From: Algibacter sp. L1A34
Lineage (GTDB): Bacteria; Bacteroidota; Bacteroidia; Flavobacteriales; Flavobacteriaceae
Reading direction: 5' to 3'
DNA: 64,000 nucleotides
Assembly: GCF_009796805.1 (NCBI RefSeq)
Contig: NZ_CP047029.1
Coordinates: 434,001-498,000, forward strand
This document shows, in pieces, positions 29,808 to 36,768 of this stretch. The translations under genes were made by a program, and so were the position numbers. Numbering within the stretch: position 1 is the stretch's first letter; each line of letters opens with the position of its first letter. Below the pieces are notes generated by a model that made no database searches, had not been told where the DNA came from, and was given only the letters and a program-made list of their open reading frames with translations.

Positions 29808-30635
29808 TCATTCATTATAATGAACATATTTTTGCAAATTGGCATCTTCGCAGATAAAAGATAAATCCGAATTGTAAATACCTTTATATTCAGAGTATAC
29901 TTGACCACAGTTTGTTTCGTTATAGTGATTTATTATAACAAGTTTTCCTGAGTCTAAAAAGCTTTGAGCACCAGATTGATTCCACCAATTTTTATCATTA
30001 CTATAAGATTCATATAGTACACCGTCAAAATCAGAAGCATTCTCCACCAAATTTTTAGCCATACATTTCATTCCTTTTTGATGCACATAATCACAGAGTT
30101 CTTGATAATATGCTACACCTTCTGCTTCCGTAACTTGAAACCCATAAGTGACTCTTAATTCATCGTCGTAACACCAATCCATATTATCAAACTCAACCCA
30201 ATCACAACCCCAAGTGGCAATTTGATCAATACGTGCTTTCATTATATCGATTATGCCTGTAGTTGTAGAATTTACAAAATATTCTTCTGGCCATTCTCCC
30301 CAAGCTGTAGCCACTAAAAAAGGAGTCAATGCTGTAAAATCATCTCTATAATTTTCACCTGTGCCAATACTAATATACGCACCAACCTCATTACCATTTG
30401 CTTTTATAGCAGCAATTGAAGCGGGAATATTATCTATAAATGGATCTATCAAAACATATCCGTTTTTTGCATTTACAAGAATATCTGAGATTTCATCTGC
30501 TACAAAATTTTCATTATAAGCTTGATTATAAATTGGAATAGCACTACTTGAAGTTGGAGCGTCTTCTGAATTATCAGACTCATTGCAAGAAACTAAAAAG
30601 AAGAATGTAAAGGCGAAAATAAAATATTTATTCAT
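29808..30635 (-). CDS. GH114-like endo-alpha-1,4-polygalactosaminidase lipoprotein
   Basis: A 275-residue exported lipoprotein (FLVSCNES, Cys17). The TIM-barrel-like remainder carries GNEVGAYISIGTGENYRDDF, then WGCDWVEFDNMDWC, which resembles the acidic catalytic strand of GH114 proteins (polygalactosaminidase / TM1410-like), and later MKCMAKNLVENA. It probably cleaves an amino-sugar polymer or is an inactive relative. A 170-bp AT-rich tail separates it from the decayed ATPase locus upstream. Confidence 0.78.
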   Translation of the reverse strand: MNKYFIFAFTFFFLVSCNESDNSEDAPTSSSAIPIYNQAYNENFVADEISDILVNAKNGYVLIDPFIDNIPASIAAIKANGNEVGAYISIGTGENYRDDFTALTPFLVATAWGEWPEEYFVNSTTTGIIDIMKARIDQIATWGCDWVEFDNMDWCYDDELRVTYGFQVTEAEGVAYYQELCDYVHQKGMKCMAKNLVENASDFDGVLYESYSNDKNWWNQSGAQSFLDSGKLVIINHYNETNCGQVYSEYKGIYNSDLSFICEDANLQKYVHYNE

Positions 30636-30759
30636 AAGATTAAATCATTTTAATATTATGAACGATTTTATTTCTCTATTATTTCGTTTTTAGTTGCTGG
30701 TTGTGGTGGAGCTATGCAGGGGAGCTCTGATGTATAACGCGTGTTATCATCTGACATTA

Positions 30760-31068
30760 TTATATCAAATCGGCAAAAACACCACCCTCACGCACTTTTA
30801 ATTTGTAAACCTTATGTTCAATACCATCATTTTCAAGCTTTCTTCTAAATAAATTAGCCTGTTGACTATCATGAGTTGAAAGCATTAGTTGAAAATCAAA
30901 ATCCGATATATAATCACGTAATAAATCAAATACTGATTATGCATGAACAAGATCATGGTGTTGAGTTGGATCATCAAGAAGTAAAGCTCTCCACGGTGTC
31001 CAGTGATGTTGTTTCGCCATTGCCAACATAAAGGTTAATTGTAAATCTGTCAATTGAGCTTCACTTGC
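30760..31068 (-). pseudogene. C-terminal remnant of an SMC-like ATPase with in-frame stop
   Basis: Read on the minus strand it gives LTDLQLTFMLAMAK, a Walker B/D-loop-like WRALLLDDPTQHHDLVHA, then a TAA (30937-30939), and in the same frame SVFDLLRDYISDFDFQLMLSTHDSQQ and a C-terminus ending VREGGVFADLI. This is the C-terminal ABC half of an SMC/RecF-type ATPase of unknown system. The N-terminal part is missing, and its start is now joined to an IS3 transposase start. The stop codon and missing 5' part mean it is not functional. Which (possibly defence) family it came from is not clear. Confidence 0.75.
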
Positions 31069-31168
31069 AATTTGATTTACACATCGAAGTTTAAATGCAT
31101 AATCATACTTGACTTTTCTTCCCATAATAATACCCTCAAATAGTGTCTAACTTTTTGGGAGCAGTCCA
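31069..31168 (-). mobile_element. IS3-family left-end remnant (100 bp)
   Basis: On the minus strand the terminal sequence (31168-31144) reads TGGACTGCTCCCAAAAAG and then TTAGACA, as at IS3-family ends. A GGGTATTATT leader and an ATG at 31125 follow, with 19 codons (MGRKVKYDYAFKLRC...) of an orfA-like transposase helix-turn-helix. The frame then runs into the ATPase remnant. The rest of the element is gone, suggesting an IS-mediated adjacent deletion. Its outer end lies within a cassette recombination-like site. Confidence 0.75.
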
Positions 31169-31230
31169 AAATCCGCGAGGATTTTCGTAAGCAAGCTAAA
31201 ACTAGCCATTAATTATATACGGTGTTGCCA
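31169..31230. repeat. Cassette site A, truncated by the IS
   Basis: Right-hand part of a cassette-type palindrome: GCGAGGATTTTCGTAAGC followed by AACTAGCC and TATATACGGTGTTGCCA, as in the right ends of sites B-E. The left half is absent because the IS end begins at 31168. Its terminal GTTGCCATTAG (31224-31234) pairs with TTAATGGCAAC on the other side of the adjacent gene. Confidence 0.7.
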
Positions 31231-31866
31231 TTAGTTTTTCTTCGCAATATATTCCGTTATATTGGATTTACTTTTATCGTCAAAAACACGATATGTTATA
31301 AAAATTTTGTGATTTGGATATTCGTTTTTTTTCTGCTTTATGGAATTAGACATTTCTAATAACAAATTAATTTTCGTATTTCCAATTATCCAAGTATTCT
31401 TTTTACAATAATCTGTTTTTTCACTAATGGTAGTTTCTTCGGTTAATTTTCCCTCAACTTGACTTTTTCCTAATTTTGATAATAACCCTTTCTCAACTAA
31501 CAAGTAATGTTTGACTAATGCTTTTCTAAAATCCTTTTTCTGTGTTTTCTCTTTGTTTTTCTCAAAATTCGCAACATCCAATTCGTATCTAATTTCTTTG
31601 ATTATAGAATCTTTTTTAGAATAAACATATCTCACAATTAAGTCAAGATTTGGTATATTATTATCTTTTCTGATGTAAGATGCGATCTCTAAATTTTTGT
31701 CAATCGAGTAAACAGATTTGTCTTTGATTTTTCCTCCAACAAATTCTCTCTCAGAAGTAATAAATTCCGAAAGTGTTGTTTTCGAAATGTCATAATTTTC
31801 CTCTTGTGATACTCCTTTTGTCCATACAGACAAAGCTAAAATTATGAATAAAGTTTTAATGTTCAT
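31231..31866 (-). CDS. Exported hypothetical protein in cassette 1
   Basis: A 211-residue protein with a signal peptide (MNIKTLFIILALSVWTKGVSQ). The rest is charged, alpha/beta, with many Lys and Glu and a C-terminal FITYRVFDDKSKSNITEYIAKK. I do not recognise a family. Start ATG 31866 is preferred to a TTG four codons upstream because it begins at the signal peptide. The gene fills one cassette: GTTGCCATTAG at its 3' end (overlapping the stop codon) and TTAATGGCAAC 13 bp before its start. Confidence 0.7.
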   Translation of the reverse strand: MNIKTLFIILALSVWTKGVSQEENYDISKTTLSEFITSEREFVGGKIKDKSVYSIDKNLEIASYIRKDNNIPNLDLIVRYVYSKKDSIIKEIRYELDVANFEKNKEKTQKKDFRKALVKHYLLVEKGLLSKLGKSQVEGKLTEETTISEKTDYCKKNTWIIGNTKINLLLEMSNSIKQKKNEYPNHKIFITYRVFDDKSKSNITEYIAKKN

Positions 31867-31879
31867 TAGTTTCTTCAAA

Positions 31880-32020
31880 TTAATGGCAACGTTTATGTAT
31901 AAGGAAAGTTGCGTGTTTGTGTGCGAGGATTTTCCGAAGGAAAATCAGAAGCTAGCAAACGAGCAACTAACTTTGGTTTAGGTAAAACTAGCAATTTTTT
32001 TTATACGGTGTTGTGGTTAG
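31880..32020. repeat. Cassette site B (attC-like palindrome)
   Basis: A 141-bp imperfect palindrome. Its ends are TTAATGGCAAC (belonging to the left cassette) and GTTGTGGTTAG (belonging to the right cassette). Inside these, ACGTTTATGTATAA faces TTATACGGTGTT, AAGTTGC faces GCAATTTT, and GATTTTCC-GAA-GGAAAATC forms a central hairpin. It is nearly identical to site E for about 70 bp. Confidence 0.85.
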
Positions 32021-32024
32021 TTTT

Positions 32025-32726
32025 TTAATATTTATAAAAACTGTATTCGTCATATCTGTCATTAGGGAAATCCTTATTGTAAACTTTTATATGCAATGGG
32101 TAATATTTATCAAGTATTTCCTTATAGTTAAAATTTGGATGATAATTCAATTTTATTTCCTCTGTAACATATAATTCTATAATCATTTTATTTTTGATGT
32201 TTTCAAGTAATATTTGAAAACAGTCGTAACCTGCTATTCTTTTTTTGATTTCTCTATTTTCTTTTAGCAATTTAAATGTATTAAAGTCGGCATAAGTTTT
32301 TGGATAACTTTCATACATTTCATATCTCAGTGGGACGAATTTTGTTGTATTTAAATTTTCTCTATCTATTTTTATTACATCAAGTACTCCATAAGTTGCT
32401 GTAGAATCATTTTCAAAATCATTTGGAATTGTGTATTGGGTGTAATGTTTAGGCATTATTATGAAATGAATTGCAATGTTTTGCCTATCGAATACCGCTA
32501 TTTCTGGAACACGAGGAGGTGGAGGTGTTAACGGAGAAACATCTCCTTCCCATTTTATCTCAGTTTGAGAATTTTCAGCTTTAAAGCTGTCAGCAAACTT
32601 TTGGGTAGAAACCGAATGCAACTTTATAACAAAATGCCCATAAATTTCTTTAAACTCTTCTTTTTTCTGTCCGAATAATTTAAGGCTAAGTACAAGAATA
32701 ATTAATAATAGTATGTTTTTTTTCAT
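32025..32726 (-). CDS. Exported hypothetical protein in cassette 2
   Basis: A 233-residue protein with a signal peptide (ILLLIILVLSLKLFGQ). The mature part is rich in charged and aromatic residues, with a proline-rich SPLTPPPPRVPEIAVF stretch (residues ~64-79), a central HYTQYTIPNDFEND, and the C-terminus DEYSFYKY. No family is recognised. It lies in one cassette between GTTGTGGTTAG (32010-32020) and TTAACCACAAC (32758-32768), which match as an inverted repeat in 10 of 11 positions and differ from those of the neighbouring cassettes. Confidence 0.7.
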   Translation of the reverse strand: MKKNILLLIILVLSLKLFGQKKEEFKEIYGHFVIKLHSVSTQKFADSFKAENSQTEIKWEGDVSPLTPPPPRVPEIAVFDRQNIAIHFIIMPKHYTQYTIPNDFENDSTATYGVLDVIKIDRENLNTTKFVPLRYEMYESYPKTYADFNTFKLLKENREIKKRIAGYDCFQILLENIKNKMIIELYVTEEIKLNYHPNFNYKEILDKYYPLHIKVYNKDFPNDRYDEYSFYKY

Positions 32727-32757
32727 TCAGTAGTTTGTTGATTTTTCATGGTCTAAA

Positions 32758-32900
32758 TTAACCACAACGGTTACGTATAAGAATAGTGCGGTGTTTGTAA
32801 GCGAGGATTTTCCGCAGGAAAATCAGAAGCAAGTAAACACACTATTAATTTAGATAAAGGACAAAACACGTATTATTTTTATACAATGTTGCCATGCGTG
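32758..32900. repeat. Cassette site C (attC-like palindrome)
   Basis: Starts TTAACCACAAC (own end of cassette 2) and ends GTTGCCATGCG (start of cassette 3). The centre has GCGAGGATTTTCCGCAGG and GGAAAATCAGAAGCAAG as in sites B and E, and TACGTATAAG faces TTTTTATACA at the outer stem. It has diverged from B and E, in the right half mostly. Confidence 0.8.
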
Positions 32901-33238
32901 ATTTTATTATTTTTGCGCAATTAAATATATAAAAATTTTACGCAACAAAAAAGAGTCCGACGCAACAGTTGCGTATTACTTGGCACAAGTCAGATTTTAA
33001 AAAACATAAGAGTGAAATTATTTGCGCGTACACCTTGCGAATAGATTCTTTAAAATCGGTTGGGTGAGATTTTGATTTATTCTTTTAAACCACTTTTTAA
33101 AAAACATTAGAGTGAAATCATTTGCGCGTACACCTTGCGAATTGATTCTTTAAAGTCAGTTGATTAATATTTTGAGTTATTATTTTAAACTACTTTTTAA
33201 GCGGTTTTAGAACTTTTTTTTAGAGCTGAGTGAGCATG
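32901..33238. other. ORF-less cassette 3
   Basis: The interval between site C and site D has no reading frame of useful length on either strand. It holds a CGCAACAGTTGCG palindrome near its left part and a 100-bp tandem duplication. Its boundaries GTTGCCATGCG and GAATGGCAAC pair as for the gene-bearing cassettes, so it is a cassette carrying no recognisable gene, perhaps an RNA or promoter. Confidence 0.65.
32995..33194. repeat. Exact-period 100-bp tandem repeat, two copies
   Basis: 32995-33094 and 33095-33194 are direct copies. Each begins TTTTAAAAAACAT, contains AGAGTGAAAT then TTTGCGCGTACACCTTGCGA, and ends before TTTTAA. They differ at about a dozen positions, and a third unit begins at 33195 but breaks off. 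It sits in the ORF-less cassette. Confidence 0.85.
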
Positions 33239-33375
33239 AATGGCAACGTCTAGTATAAGAATAGTAGCGGATTTACACACACTAACTTTTCGGATAAACA
33301 CAGACCTTTTTTATATTTACATACTTTGGATTTAGCGATTAAACCGCTATTATTTTTATACATTGTTGCCAGCAG
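33239..33375. repeat. Cassette site D (divergent attC-like site)
   Basis: Begins AATGGCAAC (33239-33247; end of cassette 3), continues GTCTAGTATAAGAATAGTAGCGG, and ends TTTTTATACATTGTTGCCAGCAG (33365-33375 holds GTTGCCAGCAG, start of cassette 4). The outer stem is kept (AGTAGCGG faces CCGCTATT; TATAAG faces TTATAC), but the middle differs from sites B, C and E. The stop codon of the next gene lies inside it. Confidence 0.75.
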
Positions 33376-35266
33376 TTTTTATTTCTTCTGGAAAGTACTT
33401 ATTCAGCGCTGATTTTGCATCGTCATTCCCTTGTAGTAATTTTATACTTCTATCCGTAAAATCAGATATATTTAAATGTTTACTTGCAATATTTCTAATT
33501 CCTTTATGATTAAAAGAAACCAAAACTTTATCATAGTCTGTATTAGCTATAATTTGGTTTAATTCGGTTATGCGTTCCGTAAACCAATCATTGATTGAAA
33601 TGTTATCTAGAAAATTTTGATAATTAGTCTCTAATTGAGCTAAAGCGTTTCCTTTAGAAACATCACTATCAGTAAAATAGTAATTTACTTTAGTGCTGAC
33701 ATAATTTGAAGCCTGAATTTCTTTTAATTTATCTAGCTCTTTTATTACATCAGTTTTAATTAAATCAACATTTACTTCATCTATTAATATTTGTTTTGAG
33801 AGAATTGTCAGAAACTCTGAATCCAAAAATAGATTTTCAACTTCAGCTACTGAGAATGAATAAATATCACTTGCTATTAGTTTTTCAAGTCTAGCAGTAT
33901 CGTGATGGTCAGAATCAATAAGACCAAAAGCTTTGGTGTTTACATTTTGTAATTTATTAAATGCTTTAGTATGATTAATAACATCAAAGCAACTACCCAC
34001 AGGCATTATTGTCAATTCCGGGAAAAGTATTGAGTAGACCCTTTCGTCAATACTACCTTTAACACCTTCACAGAAAAGAATATTTTTTCTACTACCTAAT
34101 AACTCAAAAAGAAGAGTTTCAGGTATTTCATCAGTAGGAATATCTTCAATTTCCCATTTATCAGGATGAGTAAAAGATTTAATCCATATTTTTTTTGCAG
34201 TCGTTCTGCTAGTAGCGAAATCTAAATCATGTGTTAGATAAATAAAAAGACAATCGTTTCTCTTATTTTCTAATATATCCCATAATTTTTTGAGCACCGT
34301 TTTATGTAAATACATTTCTGGTTCGTCAATGACTATAAATCCATTTGGTGGTGCTTGAAGAACTTGACCAATTAGATAAAGCATTACTTTTTCTCCATCA
34401 CTCATTTGTATTGCAGGATACGACCTGCCATCATCAGATTTTGCTGTAATATTAATTCCATCATCACAGCTTATAGTCCTATGTTCAATCAAAGAATTCC
34501 ATATATCAAAAGTAACATCCAAGTTTGTTGGATTTGGATTCTTGATTTGTTCTCCTTGTGAAACTAATTTTAGAGATTCTTTTCTGTAACTATTACCTGC
34601 TGAAATATTCTCTGCAAGTAAGTTTTTTAGAACAACTGCAAATTCTTGTTGCAAATGATTAAACTCTCTTGCATTCTTATTCGATTTATCTCTTATTTGA
34701 GTTTGTTTTAATTCGTTGGCTGTGGTAGCAGGATTAGAAATTGCATCAAAATTTGGAACTAATAAAATTCTTTGAGCAGAAATAACTACTCCATTGTTTT
34801 GAAGGTAATTTTTAAATTTATTGGATAAAGTTGTTTTACCGCTACCATTTGCACCAATGGCTACAACATTACTATTGAAATATCCAATTTTATTAAAGAA
34901 ATCTATATTGAACTCTATTTGTATGTATAGATTTGAAATGTTTAAAGTATTTTGTTCTAGATGTTTTTTATTGGTTTCTTTCCAATGTTCATTTTGGTGA
35001 GCTATGAATGAAGAGTCAGGCTGTCCTCTAAATGGCAAGGTAGATAGTATACTATTGACATTTGATTGAAATTGATTTAAGTAATTTACTTTTAATTCTC
35101 CTTGGGTAGCTTTCAATTCTAAATCAGAAGTTAATACAATAACCTTGTCAAAAATGTCTAATGTGTTTTCATCGCAATTTAATTCAAATGCTCCCTGGCG
35201 ATGAATATTCAATTCCTTTCGTGCTAGTTGGATAAATGTTGTAAAATTATCTAATTCTGTACTCAT
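33356..35266 (-). CDS. Fused AAA-ATPase / DUF4435 protein (PARIS-like, AriA-AriB type)
   Basis: A 636-residue protein. Residues ~115-390 form an ABC/AAA_15-type ATPase: Walker A GANGSGKTT (138-146), signature-like MSDGEKVML (288-296), Walker B FIVIDEPE (310-317) and H-switch LTHD (344-347). A DUF4435/TOPRIM-like domain follows: KNILFCEGVKGSID (~394-407), FGLIDSDHHD (447-456), EVENLFL (475-481). In PARIS anti-phage systems these are AriA and AriB, and single-chain fusions occur. The C-terminal eight residues and stop lie inside cassette site D. It is the only gene of its cassette. OLD-type proteins are the nearest alternative. Confidence 0.78.
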   Translation of the reverse strand: MSTELDNFTTFIQLARKELNIHRQGAFELNCDENTLDIFDKVIVLTSDLELKATQGELKVNYLNQFQSNVNSILSTLPFRGQPDSSFIAHQNEHWKETNKKHLEQNTLNISNLYIQIEFNIDFFNKIGYFNSNVVAIGANGSGKTTLSNKFKNYLQNNGVVISAQRILLVPNFDAISNPATTANELKQTQIRDKSNKNAREFNHLQQEFAVVLKNLLAENISAGNSYRKESLKLVSQGEQIKNPNPTNLDVTFDIWNSLIEHRTISCDDGINITAKSDDGRSYPAIQMSDGEKVMLYLIGQVLQAPPNGFIVIDEPEMYLHKTVLKKLWDILENKRNDCLFIYLTHDLDFATSRTTAKKIWIKSFTHPDKWEIEDIPTDEIPETLLFELLGSRKNILFCEGVKGSIDERVYSILFPELTIMPVGSCFDVINHTKAFNKLQNVNTKAFGLIDSDHHDTARLEKLIASDIYSFSVAEVENLFLDSEFLTILSKQILIDEVNVDLIKTDVIKELDKLKEIQASNYVSTKVNYYFTDSDVSKGNALAQLETNYQNFLDNISINDWFTERITELNQIIANTDYDKVLVSFNHKGIRNIASKHLNISDFTDRSIKLLQGNDDAKSALNKYFPEEIKTAGNNV

Positions 35267-35282
35267 TCAGTTTTTTTTTAAT

Positions 35283-35419
35283 TGCTGGCAACGTTTATGT
35301 ATATGGAAAGTTGCGTGTTTGAGTGCGAGGATTTTCCGAAGGAAAATCAGATGCAAGCAAATAGGCAACAACCATTAATTAAACACAAAATAGCAATTTT
35401 TTATATACAATGTTAGCAA
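35283..35419. repeat. Cassette site E (attC-like palindrome)
   Basis: Begins TGCTGGCAAC (end of cassette 4) and ends GTTAGCAA (start of cassette 5). Shares with site B the block ACGTTTATGTAT, GGAAAGTTGCGTGTTTG and GCGAGGATTTTCCGAAGG, and an outer stem of TATATGG against TTTATATACAA. The central hairpin GATTTTCC-GAA-GGAAAATC is perfect. Confidence 0.85.
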
Positions 35420-35425
35420 ACGTTT

Positions 35426-35875
35426 TTAATTTTTTTCGTCAGTTGTTTTCTTGGTTAATAGTTGCTCCCGAAGAGAAATGGACTCTATTAACATACTATC
35501 TAATAATTCAGTATGTTTTTTTAACAGTTTATTTTGTTCTATTTGTTCTGAAAGAATTTTTTGATTGTAATTTTCACTGAATAAAGAAAAAATATTTGGC
35601 ACACCTAAAACTATAGTTATTATGATAGTAAGTAAAGTCAAACGTGAATTAGAAGAGCTTAATTTTGTGTTTTCAGTATGTTGTTCCGTTAGAGTATTTA
35701 CAAGTTTATCATTGTTTTCTCGAAGCTGCGAGTTTTGTTCTTTAAGTTCATTAAAAACATCTTCAAGATTAACGTTGGATAAACTTTCGTTTATCAGCTC
35801 CCAGTTAGGTTCTGGTATGTCCATTTTAGGAATGTTAAATATATTCGGGTTAATGTTTCCTAATGGTTTTTTCAT
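35426..35875 (-). CDS. Small membrane coiled-coil protein in cassette 5
   Basis: A 149-residue protein. An N-terminal acidic part (about 1-38) is followed by a coiled coil (ELKEQNSQLRENNDKLVN, ~42-70), a single membrane helix (LLTIIITIVLGVPNIFSLF, ~80-98), and a second coiled coil (EQIEQNKLLKKHTELLDSM). No family is recognised. Single-pass coiled-coil proteins like this can be membrane effectors or scaffolds. Immediately upstream on the same strand would be the ASCH pseudogene side; downstream is the ATPase gene. Boundaries GTTAGCAA and TTGCTAAC pair perfectly. Confidence 0.7.
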   Translation of the reverse strand: MKKPLGNINPNIFNIPKMDIPEPNWELINESLSNVNLEDVFNELKEQNSQLRENNDKLVNTLTEQHTENTKLSSSNSRLTLLTIIITIVLGVPNIFSLFSENYNQKILSEQIEQNKLLKKHTELLDSMLIESISLREQLLTKKTTDEKN

Positions 35876-35900
35876 TTTAAAGAGTATGAGTGATAAATGG

Positions 35901-35941
35901 TTGCTAACAAAGTTATATAGTTATCACTAACCATATACCTA
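35901..35941. repeat. Cassette site F, truncated
   Basis: TTGCTAAC (35901-35908) is the perfect partner of GTTAGCAA at 35412-35419. After AAAGTTATATAGTTAT the sequence passes to an ACTAACCATATACC end without the usual central block. It looks like a site that has lost most of its length. Confidence 0.6.
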
Positions 35942-36064
35942 TTTTAAGACTCCTAATATAGGAAATTATCCTACAATACTATTGTTGTCTCTTTTTTAAA
36001 TAAACACCTCTAGCTATCAAAAAAAAACACACAAAATCTTTAACGAGACAACAAAGAACTATTA

Positions 36065-36606
36065 TTAATACTCTTCCATCCATATTACTTCAAACCATTC
36101 GCAAACTATAAGCATGTCTTCTGTTGGGTTTCCCCATTTTCTTCCATTGCACTCGTAAAAAAGTCCCAATGTGCTTTTCTCCATTTTTTTAGGGGTTCAA
36201 TATCCGTTCCCATATCTAATTCAGCATAATCTTTAGAAATCTTATTAAATGGAATTGTATCTACTTTTTTAATTTCAATTATTGCTCGAGCTTTTCCATC
36301 AAAATCCGTTACAATGCTTTTTGCTCCTATTTTTGGCAAATCGACATTAGCTTTTTCATAGAAATAATATAAATTAGAACTTGCTTGCTTTTTTCCATTT
36401 ACAATCAATTCTGCTAACCTATTTGCGTCTGTTTCATTATTATGAAAATAATCAGAGTCGGGCTGTTCGCCAGTTTTGAATTCGGGATTTGATTCAGTAA
36501 AATCATTCCACATTTGATAAACACTTTTATCAATGTCACTTTCAGTTTTTATTCCGCTCTTACAGCTAATTAAAATTAAAAAAATAATGATTATTATGCG
36601 CTTCAT
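36065..36606 (-). pseudogene. ASCH-domain lipoprotein, frameshifted near the C-terminus
   Basis: Begins as a lipoprotein (IFLILISC, Cys15). The ASCH fold is visible in NGKKQASSNLYYFYEK, LPKIGAKSIVTDFDGKARAIIEI and EPLKKWRKAHWDFF. The frame then ends TQQKTCL at 36106, but the neighbouring frame carries on PTEDMLIVCEWFEVIWMEEY to a stop at 36065, as the family C-terminus (CEWFEV-like) requires. A one-base change in GGGTTTCCCC at 36126-36135 explains it. So either a decayed gene or an error. It lies at the right edge of the cassette region and binds no known partner here. Confidence 0.7.
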
Positions 36607-36620
36607 AGTTTATTCAACAT

Positions 36621-36765
36621 TAATGGTAACACTAACTTATATAAAAATTCACGTGTTTACGTACGAATCTTTCCTTAAGAAAAAACAAGATGTAAGCAAA
36701 CACGCAATAACCTTAATATTAAACTAATATATTATATTTTAACACAGCACTTAGTTTTGTAACGT
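36621..36765. repeat. Degenerate cassette-like site G
   Basis: Begins TTAATGGTAACACTAACTTATATAA, has TTCACGTGTTTACGTACGA and AAGATGTAAGCAAACACGCAATAACC, like the middle of sites C and E, and ends near TTTTGTAACG. It pairs poorly at the outer stem, and no partner was found on the far side of the ASCH gene. Probably an old, decayed site at the array boundary. Confidence 0.5.
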
Positions 36766-36768
36766 TCT

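Noticed and set aside
32995-33194. 100-bp tandem repeat as a CRISPR-like array
   Set aside because: Two adjacent copies with no spacer between them, no palindromic repeat and no cas genes.
31169-36765. Palindromes as plain transcription terminators or REP elements
   Set aside because: The ends vary cassette by cassette while GTT and AAC stay fixed, and the length (~140 bp) is far more than a terminator; REP elements do not pair across a gene.
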